Source: Magnetococcales bacterium
Lineage (GTDB): Bacteria > Pseudomonadota > Magnetococcia > Magnetococcales > JADGAQ01
Assembly: GCA_015231925.1 (NCBI GenBank)
Contig: JADGAQ010000011.1
Span: 1-47,421, forward strand
DNA length: 47,421 nucleotides
Reading direction: 5' to 3'
The notes beneath the pieces were generated by a model. It saw only the letters and a program-made list of their open reading frames with translations, was not told where the DNA came from and did not search any database. Numbering within the stretch: the first letter of the stretch is position 1; each line of letters begins with the position of its first letter. Both the position numbers and the translations under genes were made by a program. This document shows, one piece after another, positions 33,368 through 41,151 of this stretch.

Positions 33368-34471
33368 ATGTCCCAGGTCGCTGCAAGCGGCATGATGGAT
33401 GAGAAGACCCAGGAGCTCAAGAGCTTGCTGGAATCCAAAAGCCGGGAACGTCACGTCGTGGTGATTCAGGACTATCCGGATCCCGATGCGCTCTCTTCCG
33501 CCTTCGCCTATCGCATGATCGCCGCCGAGTTCGGCATCGAGTGCGATATCGTCTACGGCGGGCGCATCAGCCATCAGGAGAACCTGGCACTGATCAATCT
33601 GGTCAACATTCCGGTGAAACGCTGGGAGAATGACGAGATCGGCCTGCGCCGTTACCAGGGAGCGATTTTCGTGGACTCCCAGGGCACCACCACCTCCTTG
33701 ACGAGCCTGCTGGAACGCGAGAAAACCCCCGTGATCGCCATGATCGATCACCATGTGGCTCAGGAGAGGATCCCCTCCGTTTTTCAGGATCTGCGTCCCG
33801 TGGGAGCCTGCGCCTCCATCCTGACAGCCTACCTGAAACAGGGCCTGCTGACCCTTCTTCCCGGCAAGGAGGAGCATCGCCGCCTGGCCACGGCTCTCAT
33901 GCACGGCATCATTTCCGATACCGGCTCGATGATCAAGGCCCTTTCCCTCGATTTCGAGGCGGCGGCCTTCCTGCAACCCTTCGTCGATTCCGAGCTGCTC
34001 ATGGAGATCCTGCACCAGAAGCGCAACCACAAAGTGATGGAGATCATTCGGGTGGCGCTGGCGGATCGGGACAAACGGGACGGTTTCTGTATCGCCGGGG
34101 TGGGCTATCTGCGCTCCACCGACCGGGACGCCATTCCCCAGGCAGCCGATTTTCTGCTGACCGAAGAGAACATCCATACCGTGGTGGTCTTCGGCGTGGT
34201 GGTCAATACCGGAGGCGAGGATGTGATTCACGGCAGTTTGCGTACCACCAAACTGACCCTCTCCCCCGACACCTTTTTGAAAGAGGCCCTGGGTCAGGAC
34301 GAAAACGGCCACTTCCACGGCGGGGGCAAGGCCAACGCCGGGGGGTTCGAAATCTCTCTGGGCTTTCTCTCGGGTCAGGACGATCCGGAGATGGACCGGG
34401 TCAAGTGGGAGGCCTTCAACAGCAAGATCCGGCGCAAGTTGCTGCACAAGATCGGCGTGGAGACCAAGTGA
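33368..34471 (+). CDS. DHH/DHHA1 phosphoesterase (NrnA-like)
   Basis: 367-residue phosphoesterase of the DHH superfamily, resembling NrnA-type nano-RNases or pAp phosphatases. Metal-binding motifs appear in order: YPDPDALSSAFAY, FVDSQG, MIDHHV and GIISDTG. The C-terminal DHHA1 domain ends with GGGKANAGG, where many relatives have GGGH; the lysine in place of histidine is worth noting. ATG 33368 has GGAG seven bases upstream. The stop overlaps the lipA start as TGATG. Substrate could be short RNA, pAp or another phosphoester; the sequence does not decide. Confidence 0.88.
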   Translation: MSQVAASGMMDEKTQELKSLLESKSRERHVVVIQDYPDPDALSSAFAYRMIAAEFGIECDIVYGGRISHQENLALINLVNIPVKRWENDEIGLRRYQGAIFVDSQGTTTSLTSLLEREKTPVIAMIDHHVAQERIPSVFQDLRPVGACASILTAYLKQGLLTLLPGKEEHRRLATALMHGIISDTGSMIKALSLDFEAAAFLQPFVDSELLMEILHQKRNHKVMEIIRVALADRDKRDGFCIAGVGYLRSTDRDAIPQAADFLLTEENIHTVVVFGVVVNTGGEDVIHGSLRTTKLTLSPDTFLKEALGQDENGHFHGGGKANAGGFEISLGFLSGQDDPEMDRVKWEAFNSKIRRKLLHKIGVETK

Positions 34472-35343
34472 TGGCTGCCCCGGTCGTGGCCAAACCGCGC
34501 TGGTTGCGGGTGGAAGCGCCGTTGTCCACGGAATTTCTGCAATTTCGCCGACGTTTGCAGGGTCACGGCGTGGCCACGGTCTGCGTCGAGGCCAACTGCC
34601 CCAACATCGGCGGCTGCTGGCGGGGCGGCAGCGCGGCGTTCATGATATTGGGCACCCGCTGTACGCGGCGTTGTGCTTTTTGCGACGTGGAGACCGGACG
34701 GCCCGACGCGGTTGATGCCGAAGAGCCGCAGCGGTTGGCCGCTCTGGTGGCGGAGGTGGGTTTTTCCCATGTGGTGTTGACCTCCGTGGACCGGGACGAT
34801 CTGGAGGACGGAGGGGCCGGCCATTTCGCGGCCTGCATCGAGGCCTTGCGCGCCTTGCCCCACACCCCTCGGGTCGAGGTGCTGACACCCGATTTCCAGG
34901 GCCGCGCGGCGGATCTGGAGACGGTGTTGCGAGCCCGACCCGCGGTGTTCAACCACAACATCGAAACCGTCTCCCGCCTTTGGCCGCAGGTCAAACCCGG
35001 ATCCCGTTTCCTCACCTCGCTGACCCTCCTGGCCCAGGCGCGACGCTGGCGTGACGCCGGGGCCGAGGTGGTGGTCAAATCGGGGTTCATGCTGGGGCTG
35101 GGGGAGACGGCGGAAGAGGTCTACGAGCTTCTGGACCAGCTTCGCGATGCCGGGGTGGAGATGCTGACCATCGGGCAATATCTGCGTCCCAGCGCCAAAC
35201 ACCATCCGGTCGAACGCTACTGGGAGCCGGAATGGTTCGAGCTGTTGGGGCGCAGGGCGAAGGAGATGGGTTTCTCCCGGGTGGCCAGTCATCCCCTGGT
35301 ACGCTCTTCCTGGCATGCCGGTGAACTGCTGCATGATTCCTGA
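34471..35343 (+). CDS. lipA: Lipoyl synthase LipA
   Basis: Radical-SAM enzyme that inserts two sulfurs into protein-bound octanoyl groups. 290 residues. The auxiliary cluster motif has Cys38, Cys43 and Cys49 (CVEANCPNIGGC), and the radical-SAM cluster is CTRRCAFC with Cys64, Cys68 and Cys71. The C-terminal VRSSWHAGE corresponds to the usual RSSYHA serine ligand motif with Trp for Tyr. VLTPDFQGR and FNHNIETV are also typical. The ATG shares one base with the DHH gene stop. lipB follows with an 11-base overlap, so octanoyl transfer and sulfur insertion are encoded together. Confidence 0.97.
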   Translation: MAAPVVAKPRWLRVEAPLSTEFLQFRRRLQGHGVATVCVEANCPNIGGCWRGGSAAFMILGTRCTRRCAFCDVETGRPDAVDAEEPQRLAALVAEVGFSHVVLTSVDRDDLEDGGAGHFAACIEALRALPHTPRVEVLTPDFQGRAADLETVLRARPAVFNHNIETVSRLWPQVKPGSRFLTSLTLLAQARRWRDAGAEVVVKSGFMLGLGETAEEVYELLDQLRDAGVEMLTIGQYLRPSAKHHPVERYWEPEWFELLGRRAKEMGFSRVASHPLVRSSWHAGELLHDS

Positions 35344-36025
35344 GACGACCTTCCTGCTGCGACGCCATCGGCGTCAATCCTACGAGGTGGCGCTTGCGGA
35401 GCAGCGTCGGCAGGTGGAGGCCATCGTCGCCGGTTTGGCCTTGCCCACCCTGATTCTCACGGAGCATGATGCGGTCTATACCGTGGGTCGTTCGGGAGAG
35501 CGGGAGAGGGAGGTGCTGGCGCCGGGAACGATCCCCGTGGTGGCCACCGATCGGGGCGGACGCACCACCTATCACGGGCCGGGGCAGTTGGTGGCCTATG
35601 TGCTGACGCCCCTCTTTCCCCGTCTGGTGGGGGTGAAGGCCCATGTGGAGCGGCTGGAGGCCTGCGTGATCGACACCCTCTCCCGGTTGGGCCTGGAGGG
35701 GGAGCGGGATGCCCGGGCCCCCGGCGTCTGGGTGCGGGGCGCCAAGATCGCCGCCCTGGGGGTGCGGGTGTTTCGGGGAGTGAGCTATCACGGCCTGGCG
35801 CTGAATCGGGATCCGGATCTGTCGGCCTACGGCGGCATCGTGCCCTGTGGGTTGCATCGTCCGGTGACCTCCCTGGCCGCCTTGGGCCTTTCCCTGTCGC
35901 GGGAGACTCTGGAGACCTTGTTCCTGGAGAGTTTTGGGCGCATTTTTGCGGTAGGATCCTGGCAAGTGGAACGCGAAGAGGATACACATCATGGCTCGCC
36001 CCATCACGCCGTGTCTGGCGGTTGA
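35333..36025 (+). CDS. lipB: Octanoyl-[acyl carrier protein]:protein N-octanoyltransferase LipB
   Basis: Transfers octanoate from ACP to lipoyl domains before LipA acts. 230 residues. DRGGRTTYHGPGQLVAY (73-89) is the family signature. The catalytic Cys172 is in GIVPCGLHRPVTSL, and Lys138 is in RGAKIAALGVRV. ATG 35333 overlaps the end of lipA by 11 bases and lacks a strong ribosome site. The C-terminal 15-20 residues look non-conserved and overlap the NUDIX gene start by 35 bases. The lipA-before-lipB order is less common than lipB-lipA. Confidence 0.96.
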   Translation: MIPETTFLLRRHRRQSYEVALAEQRRQVEAIVAGLALPTLILTEHDAVYTVGRSGEREREVLAPGTIPVVATDRGGRTTYHGPGQLVAYVLTPLFPRLVGVKAHVERLEACVIDTLSRLGLEGERDARAPGVWVRGAKIAALGVRVFRGVSYHGLALNRDPDLSAYGGIVPCGLHRPVTSLAALGLSLSRETLETLFLESFGRIFAVGSWQVEREEDTHHGSPHHAVSGG

Positions 36026-36428
36026 CATCATCATCGAACTGCCCCGTCTGCCACAGCGACCCTTCGTCCTGATCGAACGGCGCTTTCCGCCTCCGGGATG
36101 GGCCATTCCCGGAGGGTTCGTGGATGTGGGGGAGACCATCGAGGCCGCCGCCGTGCGGGAGGCGCAGGAAGAGACCGGCCTGAAGGTGACGCTCCAGGCC
36201 TTGCTGGGCATTTACTCCGATCCGGCCCGGGATTCCCGGGGACACACCGTCAGCGCCGTCTATGTGGCCACCGCCGACGGACTGCCCGAGGGGGCGGACG
36301 ACGCCGCCCGGGCCATCGTGGTCTCCCTCGATGCCCTGCCGGAACCGATCGCTTTCGACCATGGACGCATTTTGGAGGACTACCGTGTCTATCGGGAACA
36401 GGGAACATTGCCGAAAATCGGGAAATGA
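35991..36428 (+). CDS. NUDIX hydrolase
   Basis: 145-residue NUDIX hydrolase. The NUDIX box Gx5Ex7REUxEExGU is complete, from Gly42 through Glu48, Arg56-Glu57, Glu60-Glu61 to Gly63-Leu64 (GGFVDVGETIEAAAVRE begins it). The single-domain layout resembles ADP-ribose or sugar-nucleotide pyrophosphatases, but the substrate is unknown. ATG 35991 is supported by AAGAGGAT seven bases upstream and lies inside the lipB end. Its own end overlaps the start of the protease gene by 44 bases, continuing the chain of overlapping genes. Confidence 0.9.
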   Translation: MARPITPCLAVDIIIELPRLPQRPFVLIERRFPPPGWAIPGGFVDVGETIEAAAVREAQEETGLKVTLQALLGIYSDPARDSRGHTVSAVYVATADGLPEGADDAARAIVVSLDALPEPIAFDHGRILEDYRVYREQGTLPKIGK

Positions 36429-37803
36429 GCCTCGCCGCCGGGTGGGGCGCCTTCTGGGCGGCCTGGGACTGCTGCTGGCGCTGGGGACGGCTGCCGTGGT
36501 GGAAGGGGGGCTGCCGTGGTCCCTCGGCAGCGAGCCGGTGCCTTCGCTGGCGCCCATGCTGGAAAAGGTGACGCCGGGGGTGGTCAATATCGCCGCAGCC
36601 TCCGTGGTGCAGATGACGGAAAATCCCCTGTTCAACGATCCCTTCTTCAAGCGCTTTTTCGAACTGCCCTCCCTGGGGCGTCCCCGGGAGAGGGTGCAAC
36701 GCTCCCTGGGTTCCGGGGTGGTCATCGACGCTCGTGAGGGCTTGGTGATCACCAACAGCCATGTGATCGGCCAGGCGGAGCAGATTCGCGTCGGCCTGAG
36801 CGACGGTCGTATTCTGGAAGCCCGCAAGGTGGGGGTGGATCCCGATACCGATGTGGCGGTGATCCGCATTCCCGGTGAAAACCTGACCGCCCTCTCCCTG
36901 GGGGATTCGGACGGGCTGCGGGTGGGGGATTTCGTGGTGGCCATCGGCAATCCCTTCGGTCTGGGCCAGACGGTGACCTCCGGCATCGTCAGCGCCCTGG
37001 GACGGCGTGGGCTGGGGATCGAGGGCTATGAGGATTTCATCCAGACCGACGCCTCCATCAATCCCGGCAACTCCGGCGGGGCGTTGGTCAATCTGCGTGG
37101 CGAGCTGGTGGGCATCAATACCGCCATTCTGGCCAAGGGGGGCGGCAACGTCGGCATCGGCTTCGCCATTCCCGTCAACATGGCCCGCCGCATCGTGGCC
37201 CAATTGACCGAATACGGCGAAGTGCGACGCGGTCTGCTGGGGGTGCAAACCCAGGATCTGACCCCGGAACTGGCCCGCGCCCTGGGCTTTTCGGCACCGG
37301 AAGGGGCGCTGGTCAGCGGTGTGGTCAAGGGTTCCGCCGCCCAGAAGGGGGGCATTCAGGTGGAGGATGTCATCGTGGAGGTGGATGGCCGCCCGGTGCC
37401 CGACTCCGCCTCCTTGCGCAATGCCATCGGCCTGGTGCGCATCGGCGAAAAGGTGCGCCTCTCCCTGATGCGCGGGGGCAAACGCCTCGAAAAGGAGGTG
37501 ATCGTCACCCTTCCTTCCAAGGAGACGGTTGAGGGTGGGCGGGTCGATGCCCGGCTGAAAGGGGCGACTCTGGAGACCGAGAGCCTGCCTCCCGAAGGGG
37601 ATGAGGGCATCCTGGTGAAGAAGATCGAGCCCCAGTCTCCCGCCGCCCGCCTTGGCTTGCAGGCGGGCGACCGGCTGATCGCGGTCAATCGCAAGAAGGT
37701 GCAGAACCAGACGGAGTTGAGCGAGGCCATCGGCTCGGTCAAACAGGGTCTGTTGCTGCAAGTGATGCGGGGCAAGGAAAACTTGCTGATCATGCTGCGA
37801 TGA
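36385..37803 (+). CDS. degP: DegP/HtrA-like periplasmic serine protease
   Basis: 472-residue S1C protease for envelope protein quality control. A basic N-terminus and hydrophobic segment (about 21-40) form a signal peptide or anchor. The trypsin-like domain has His126 (ITNSHVIG), Asp156 (DPDTDVAVI) and Ser230 (INPGNSGGAL), and two PDZ domains follow (about 270-360 and 385-470; GLLGVQTQ and EGILVKKIEPQSPAARLG). Start GTG 36385 is set by GGAGG at 36374-36378; it overlaps the NUDIX gene by 44 bases. The open frame upstream is NUDIX sequence in another frame. DegP, DegQ and DegS-like paralogs cannot be distinguished here. Confidence 0.93.
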   Translation: MSIGNREHCRKSGNEPRRRVGRLLGGLGLLLALGTAAVVEGGLPWSLGSEPVPSLAPMLEKVTPGVVNIAAASVVQMTENPLFNDPFFKRFFELPSLGRPRERVQRSLGSGVVIDAREGLVITNSHVIGQAEQIRVGLSDGRILEARKVGVDPDTDVAVIRIPGENLTALSLGDSDGLRVGDFVVAIGNPFGLGQTVTSGIVSALGRRGLGIEGYEDFIQTDASINPGNSGGALVNLRGELVGINTAILAKGGGNVGIGFAIPVNMARRIVAQLTEYGEVRRGLLGVQTQDLTPELARALGFSAPEGALVSGVVKGSAAQKGGIQVEDVIVEVDGRPVPDSASLRNAIGLVRIGEKVRLSLMRGGKRLEKEVIVTLPSKETVEGGRVDARLKGATLETESLPPEGDEGILVKKIEPQSPAARLGLQAGDRLIAVNRKKVQNQTELSEAIGSVKQGLLLQVMRGKENLLIMLR

Positions 37804-39017
37804 AGAGCGTCTCATTGCATCTCAAAGCTGCCGGTAGCGCCGCCCCGGCTCCTCCCACCCCCCAGGGACCGATTGCCCTGGTCTACGGATTTCGCGCCTT
37901 TTTCCTGCCGGCGCTGCTTTGGTCCGTGGTGGCCATGGGTCTCTGGCTCGGCCTCTTTTCCGGGGAGCTTGTCTGGTCGGGCGCCCTCTCTCCCTCCGCC
38001 TGGCACGGCCACGAAATGCTCTTCGGGGCGCTGGCGGGGCTGGCCAGCGGCTTTTTGTTGACGGCGGTGGCCAACTGGACCGGGCAACCGCCCTTCCGGG
38101 GCTGGCCGTTGGCCCTGTTGCTCTTCGGGTGGCTGGCGGGTCGTTTCATGGTGGGTTTCGCCGCTCTCTTCCCCCCCTGGCTGGTGGCGGTGGTGGACGG
38201 CTCCTACCTCTTCGTGTTCGCCGTCATTCTCTTCTGGCCCATGGCCCGCACCCGGCTGTGGATCCATGCCGTCTTTCCGCCGCTGTTCGTTTTGTGGGGG
38301 CTGGGCAACCTGCTGTTCCACCTGGATGGACTGGGACTTCTGCACGGCGGCGCCACCCTGGGCCTGCGCCTGGGGGTGGACGCCCTGCTCTGGATCATCG
38401 TCATTCTGGCGGGGCGCATGTTCGTCAATTTCACCAAATCGGCTCTGCCCCCGGCGGAGCAGGCCGGGTTCCGGCCGCCGCCTGTCGTGGAAATGGCGGC
38501 GCATCTGGCCATGGCGGGGGTCATCCTGGCGGATCTGCTGGCCCCCGATTCCCGTCTGAGCGGCGCGGTGCTGCTCGGGGTGGGAGGGGTTCATCTGGTG
38601 AGATTGATGGGTTGGCGTTCCGTGCGGGTGGCCCATGTGCCCATGGTGTGGGTGCTGCATCTGGGCTATTTGTGGCTGGCCCTGGGCTATCTGTTGCGGG
38701 GGGCGGCCCTGCTGTGGGCGGTCTTGCCGGAAACCACGGCCTGGCATGCCCATACCGTGGGGGCGTTGGGCCTGATTGCCGCCGGTATCGTGCCTCGGGT
38801 ATCCATGGCCCATACCGGTCGACCGGTGGCCATGCAGCGCTTGCTGTGGCCGGTTTTTCTTCTGTTGGCCGGTGCGGTGTTGGTTCGTCTGGCGGGGGCT
38901 TCCTATGCCGTGGGGATTTTGGGTTCCGGTGTGTTGTGGATGGCGGCCTTTTCACTGGAGGCTTTTCTGCTCTGGCCCATGCTGACGAGACCACGCATCG
39001 ACGGAAGGCCCGGATGA
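37800..39017 (+). CDS. nnrS: NnrS family protein
   Basis: 405-residue polytopic membrane protein of the NnrS family, heme- and copper-containing proteins linked to nitric oxide resistance. About ten to twelve hydrophobic segments are visible. The conserved early motif is in SAWHGHEMLFGALAG, and histidines recur in WHAHTVGALGLIA and PRVSMAHTGRPV, as expected for metal or heme ligands. The start at 37800 overlaps the degP stop as ATGA. It ends the six-gene overlapping chain. No denitrification genes are nearby, so a general nitrosative-stress role is the best inference. Confidence 0.92.
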   Translation: MKSVSLHLKAAGSAAPAPPTPQGPIALVYGFRAFFLPALLWSVVAMGLWLGLFSGELVWSGALSPSAWHGHEMLFGALAGLASGFLLTAVANWTGQPPFRGWPLALLLFGWLAGRFMVGFAALFPPWLVAVVDGSYLFVFAVILFWPMARTRLWIHAVFPPLFVLWGLGNLLFHLDGLGLLHGGATLGLRLGVDALLWIIVILAGRMFVNFTKSALPPAEQAGFRPPPVVEMAAHLAMAGVILADLLAPDSRLSGAVLLGVGGVHLVRLMGWRSVRVAHVPMVWVLHLGYLWLALGYLLRGAALLWAVLPETTAWHAHTVGALGLIAAGIVPRVSMAHTGRPVAMQRLLWPVFLLLAGAVLVRLAGASYAVGILGSGVLWMAAFSLEAFLLWPMLTRPRIDGRPG

Positions 39018-39044
39018 GACCTACTTTTGACTTTCAATATGTTG

Positions 39045-39149
39045 CCTTTAAAGTATCAAAAAAAGAAAATGTTCTATTCTTTGACTTTATCTATTTCCGT
39101 TAAATAAATTATATTATATAAAACCAAACAACAGAAAAAGTCAAACAGG
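39045..39149. mobile_element. Degenerate copy of an AT-rich inverted-repeat element (MITE-like)
   Basis: This stretch shares TATCAAAAAAAGAAAATG, GTTCTAT and CTTTGACTTT (39054-39089) with the left arm of the element at 44762-44938, and has a similar AT-rich centre. Its right arm is reduced to AAAAAGTCAA followed by diverged bases (39135-39149), where the histidine kinase ends. The kinase stop codon lies in this remnant arm. It sits between the convergent ends of nnrS and the kinase. It contains no coding sequence. Confidence 0.65.
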
Positions 39150-40469
39150 AAAGCGCAGGCTGATACTCAACCCCCCCAACCCCGCCGAGTCCCCCAAAAC
39201 CAGCTCCGCCTCATGCAGTTTGGCGATGCGCGCCACAATGGAAAGCCCCAGTCCGCATCCGTAGGAATCGGTTGCCGCACCCCGTTTGAAGGGCTGCAAC
39301 AGGGTCTCCCGCTCCGCTTCGGGAATGCCCGGTCCCGAATCCTCCAGCCGGAACAGAACTCCCGACTCCCCCCCTTGCAGCACGGCCTGAATCCGGCCTC
39401 CCTGTGGCACATAGCGAATGGCGTTGTCCAACAGGTTGCGGAACAAAATGGCCAGCATGGCCTCTTCTCCGACGATGCGGAACGGCGGATCGATCTCCTC
39501 CAGGGAGATGTCGATCTGTTTTTCCAGTGCCAGATGGACCAGTTCACCCAGAACCTGTTTGAGCGGCGTTTCCAGTGAGACGATGGCCGTGCCCTTTTCG
39601 GTGATATTGGGTTCCAACCGCGCCAGGGTCAGCAGTTGGGCCACCAGGTGGGTGGCTCGGTCGCAGCCGACCAGAATCTGCTTCAGGGCGTTGTCGCGCT
39701 CGGCGTCGTTGCGGGCCCGCACCGCGACCTGGGCCTGAATGCGCAGACTGGCCAAAGGGGTGCGCAGTTCGTGGGCGGCATCTGCGGTGAAACGCCTCTC
39801 CCGCTCCAGGGTCCGGTCGACACGGGACATCATCTCGTTGATGGCGGACAACAGAGGCTGAATCTCCTGGGGACCGCTCGGCGCAATGGGAGTGAGTTGC
39901 CGACAGGAAAGACCGGCAATCTCATGGGAGATGCGGCTCAGGAAGGATAATTGCCGCCCGATGAGGTGCCACAGCACCCACCCCAGAAGCGGCAAAGCCA
40001 CCAGCAGGGGCAGCAGCACCTGCAGCAGAATGCGATCGGTGAGTTCGTTGCGTACCCGATAGCTTTCGCCCACCTGGATGGCATGGCCGTTATCATCGGA
40101 GGCGAGGTGAAAGATGCGCCACTGCTCTCCATCCATCCACCGGTCGGAGAACCCCGCTTTCAGGGAGAGAGGGGCCTCGGGCATGTTGGGGGAACGCATG
40201 ATCAGCCGGTTTTCCCGCCAGATTTGGAAGGCGATTTTCTTTTCGTACCGGTGCCCGTCACCATCGTTGCCCGCGAGGGAGGGCATGGTTCGGGAGGCGG
40301 GGTCGTGGGTCAATCCGTCCAGAACCCGAGCGGCTTGGGCCAGTTGGGCGTCGAAAAGCTCCTCCACCTCGTGCCGGGCGCGAACATAGGTCAGAAGCCC
40401 GATGAGAAGCCAGATGACCAGAAACGCCGACAGCACCACCTCCAGCAGATTGCGACGGATGGAGACCAT
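39141..40469 (-). CDS. Sensor histidine kinase, QseC/PmrB-like
   Basis: 442-residue membrane sensor kinase. Two membrane helices (about 11-28 and 148-170) flank a periplasmic domain of roughly 118 residues. HAMP-like sequence, a HisKA domain with phospho-acceptor His233 (DAAHELRTPLASL) and a HATPase domain (NLLDNAIRY; EDSGPGIPEAE; GCGLGLSIV) follow. ATG 40469 begins one base after the regulator stop; an in-frame ATG at 40490 inside the regulator would add seven residues. The input signal is unknown; divalent cation or envelope-stress sensing is typical of relatives. Its stop lies in an AT-rich repeat remnant. Confidence 0.93.
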   Translation of the reverse strand: MVSIRRNLLEVVLSAFLVIWLLIGLLTYVRARHEVEELFDAQLAQAARVLDGLTHDPASRTMPSLAGNDGDGHRYEKKIAFQIWRENRLIMRSPNMPEAPLSLKAGFSDRWMDGEQWRIFHLASDDNGHAIQVGESYRVRNELTDRILLQVLLPLLVALPLLGWVLWHLIGRQLSFLSRISHEIAGLSCRQLTPIAPSGPQEIQPLLSAINEMMSRVDRTLERERRFTADAAHELRTPLASLRIQAQVAVRARNDAERDNALKQILVGCDRATHLVAQLLTLARLEPNITEKGTAIVSLETPLKQVLGELVHLALEKQIDISLEEIDPPFRIVGEEAMLAILFRNLLDNAIRYVPQGGRIQAVLQGGESGVLFRLEDSGPGIPEAERETLLQPFKRGAATDSYGCGLGLSIVARIAKLHEAELVLGDSAGLGGLSISLRFPV

Positions 40470-40470
40470 T

Positions 40471-41130
40471 TCAGTGCTTTTCCATGACATAGCCGATGCC
40501 GCGCACGGTACGGATCAGTTCGGCGTCGAACTTGCGGCGCAGGCGGTGGACGAAGACCTCCAGGGTATTGCTTTCGGCCTCCCCCTCCCAGCCGTAGAGG
40601 GTGTCGATCACCCGTTCCCGAGTGACCACGCGCCCGGCGTTTTCCAGCAGCAGAAGCAGCAGGGCGTATTCCCGCGGGGAGAGATCGACGCGGTTGCCGT
40701 ACCAGAAGACTTCGTGGCTGGAGGGGATCAGCAGCAGGGGTCCGTTTTCCAGTTGGGGTGAACTGCGGCCATGGCTGCGGCGCAGCAGGGAGCGGATGCG
40801 CGCCGCCAGTTCCTCCAGGTCGAAGGGTTTGACGAGGTAGTCGTCGGCCCCGCCATCCAGACCACGAACCCGGTCGGCAACCGTGTCGCGGGCGGTGAGC
40901 ATCAACACCGGCAGGGCAACCCCCTGTTTTCTCAGACGGGCCAGAACCTCGATTCCGGAGAGTTTCGGCAGGTTCCAGTCCAGGATCAGCAGGTCGAAAC
41001 GGTCGGTTTCCAGGGCTTGCGCGGCCTCTTCGCCGTCCTGCAGCCATTCGACGGTATACCCTTCCTGGGCCAGACCGGTGCGTATGCCGTCTCCCAGCAG
41101 GGTATCGTCCTCCACCAGGAGCAGGCGCAT
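40471..41130 (-). CDS. OmpR-family response regulator, QseB/PmrA-like
   Basis: 219-residue DNA-binding response regulator paired with the kinase downstream. The receiver domain (1-115) has acidic residues in VEDD, phospho-acceptor Asp51 (LILDWNLPKLSG), the Thr in MLTARD and the Lys in VKPFD. The winged-helix effector (about 125-219) has LSPREYALLLLLLENAGRV and a recognition-helix region around SNTLEVFVHRLRRKF. GGAGGAAT precedes ATG 41130. It follows the lipoprotein gene by 21 bases, so the regulator is probably co-expressed with the envelope proteins upstream. Confidence 0.95.
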   Translation of the reverse strand: MRLLLVEDDTLLGDGIRTGLAQEGYTVEWLQDGEEAAQALETDRFDLLILDWNLPKLSGIEVLARLRKQGVALPVLMLTARDTVADRVRGLDGGADDYLVKPFDLEELAARIRSLLRRSHGRSSPQLENGPLLLIPSSHEVFWYGNRVDLSPREYALLLLLLENAGRVVTRERVIDTLYGWEGEAESNTLEVFVHRLRRKFDAELIRTVRGIGYVMEKH

Positions 41131-41151
41131 GGGGATTCCTCCATCAAGGTA

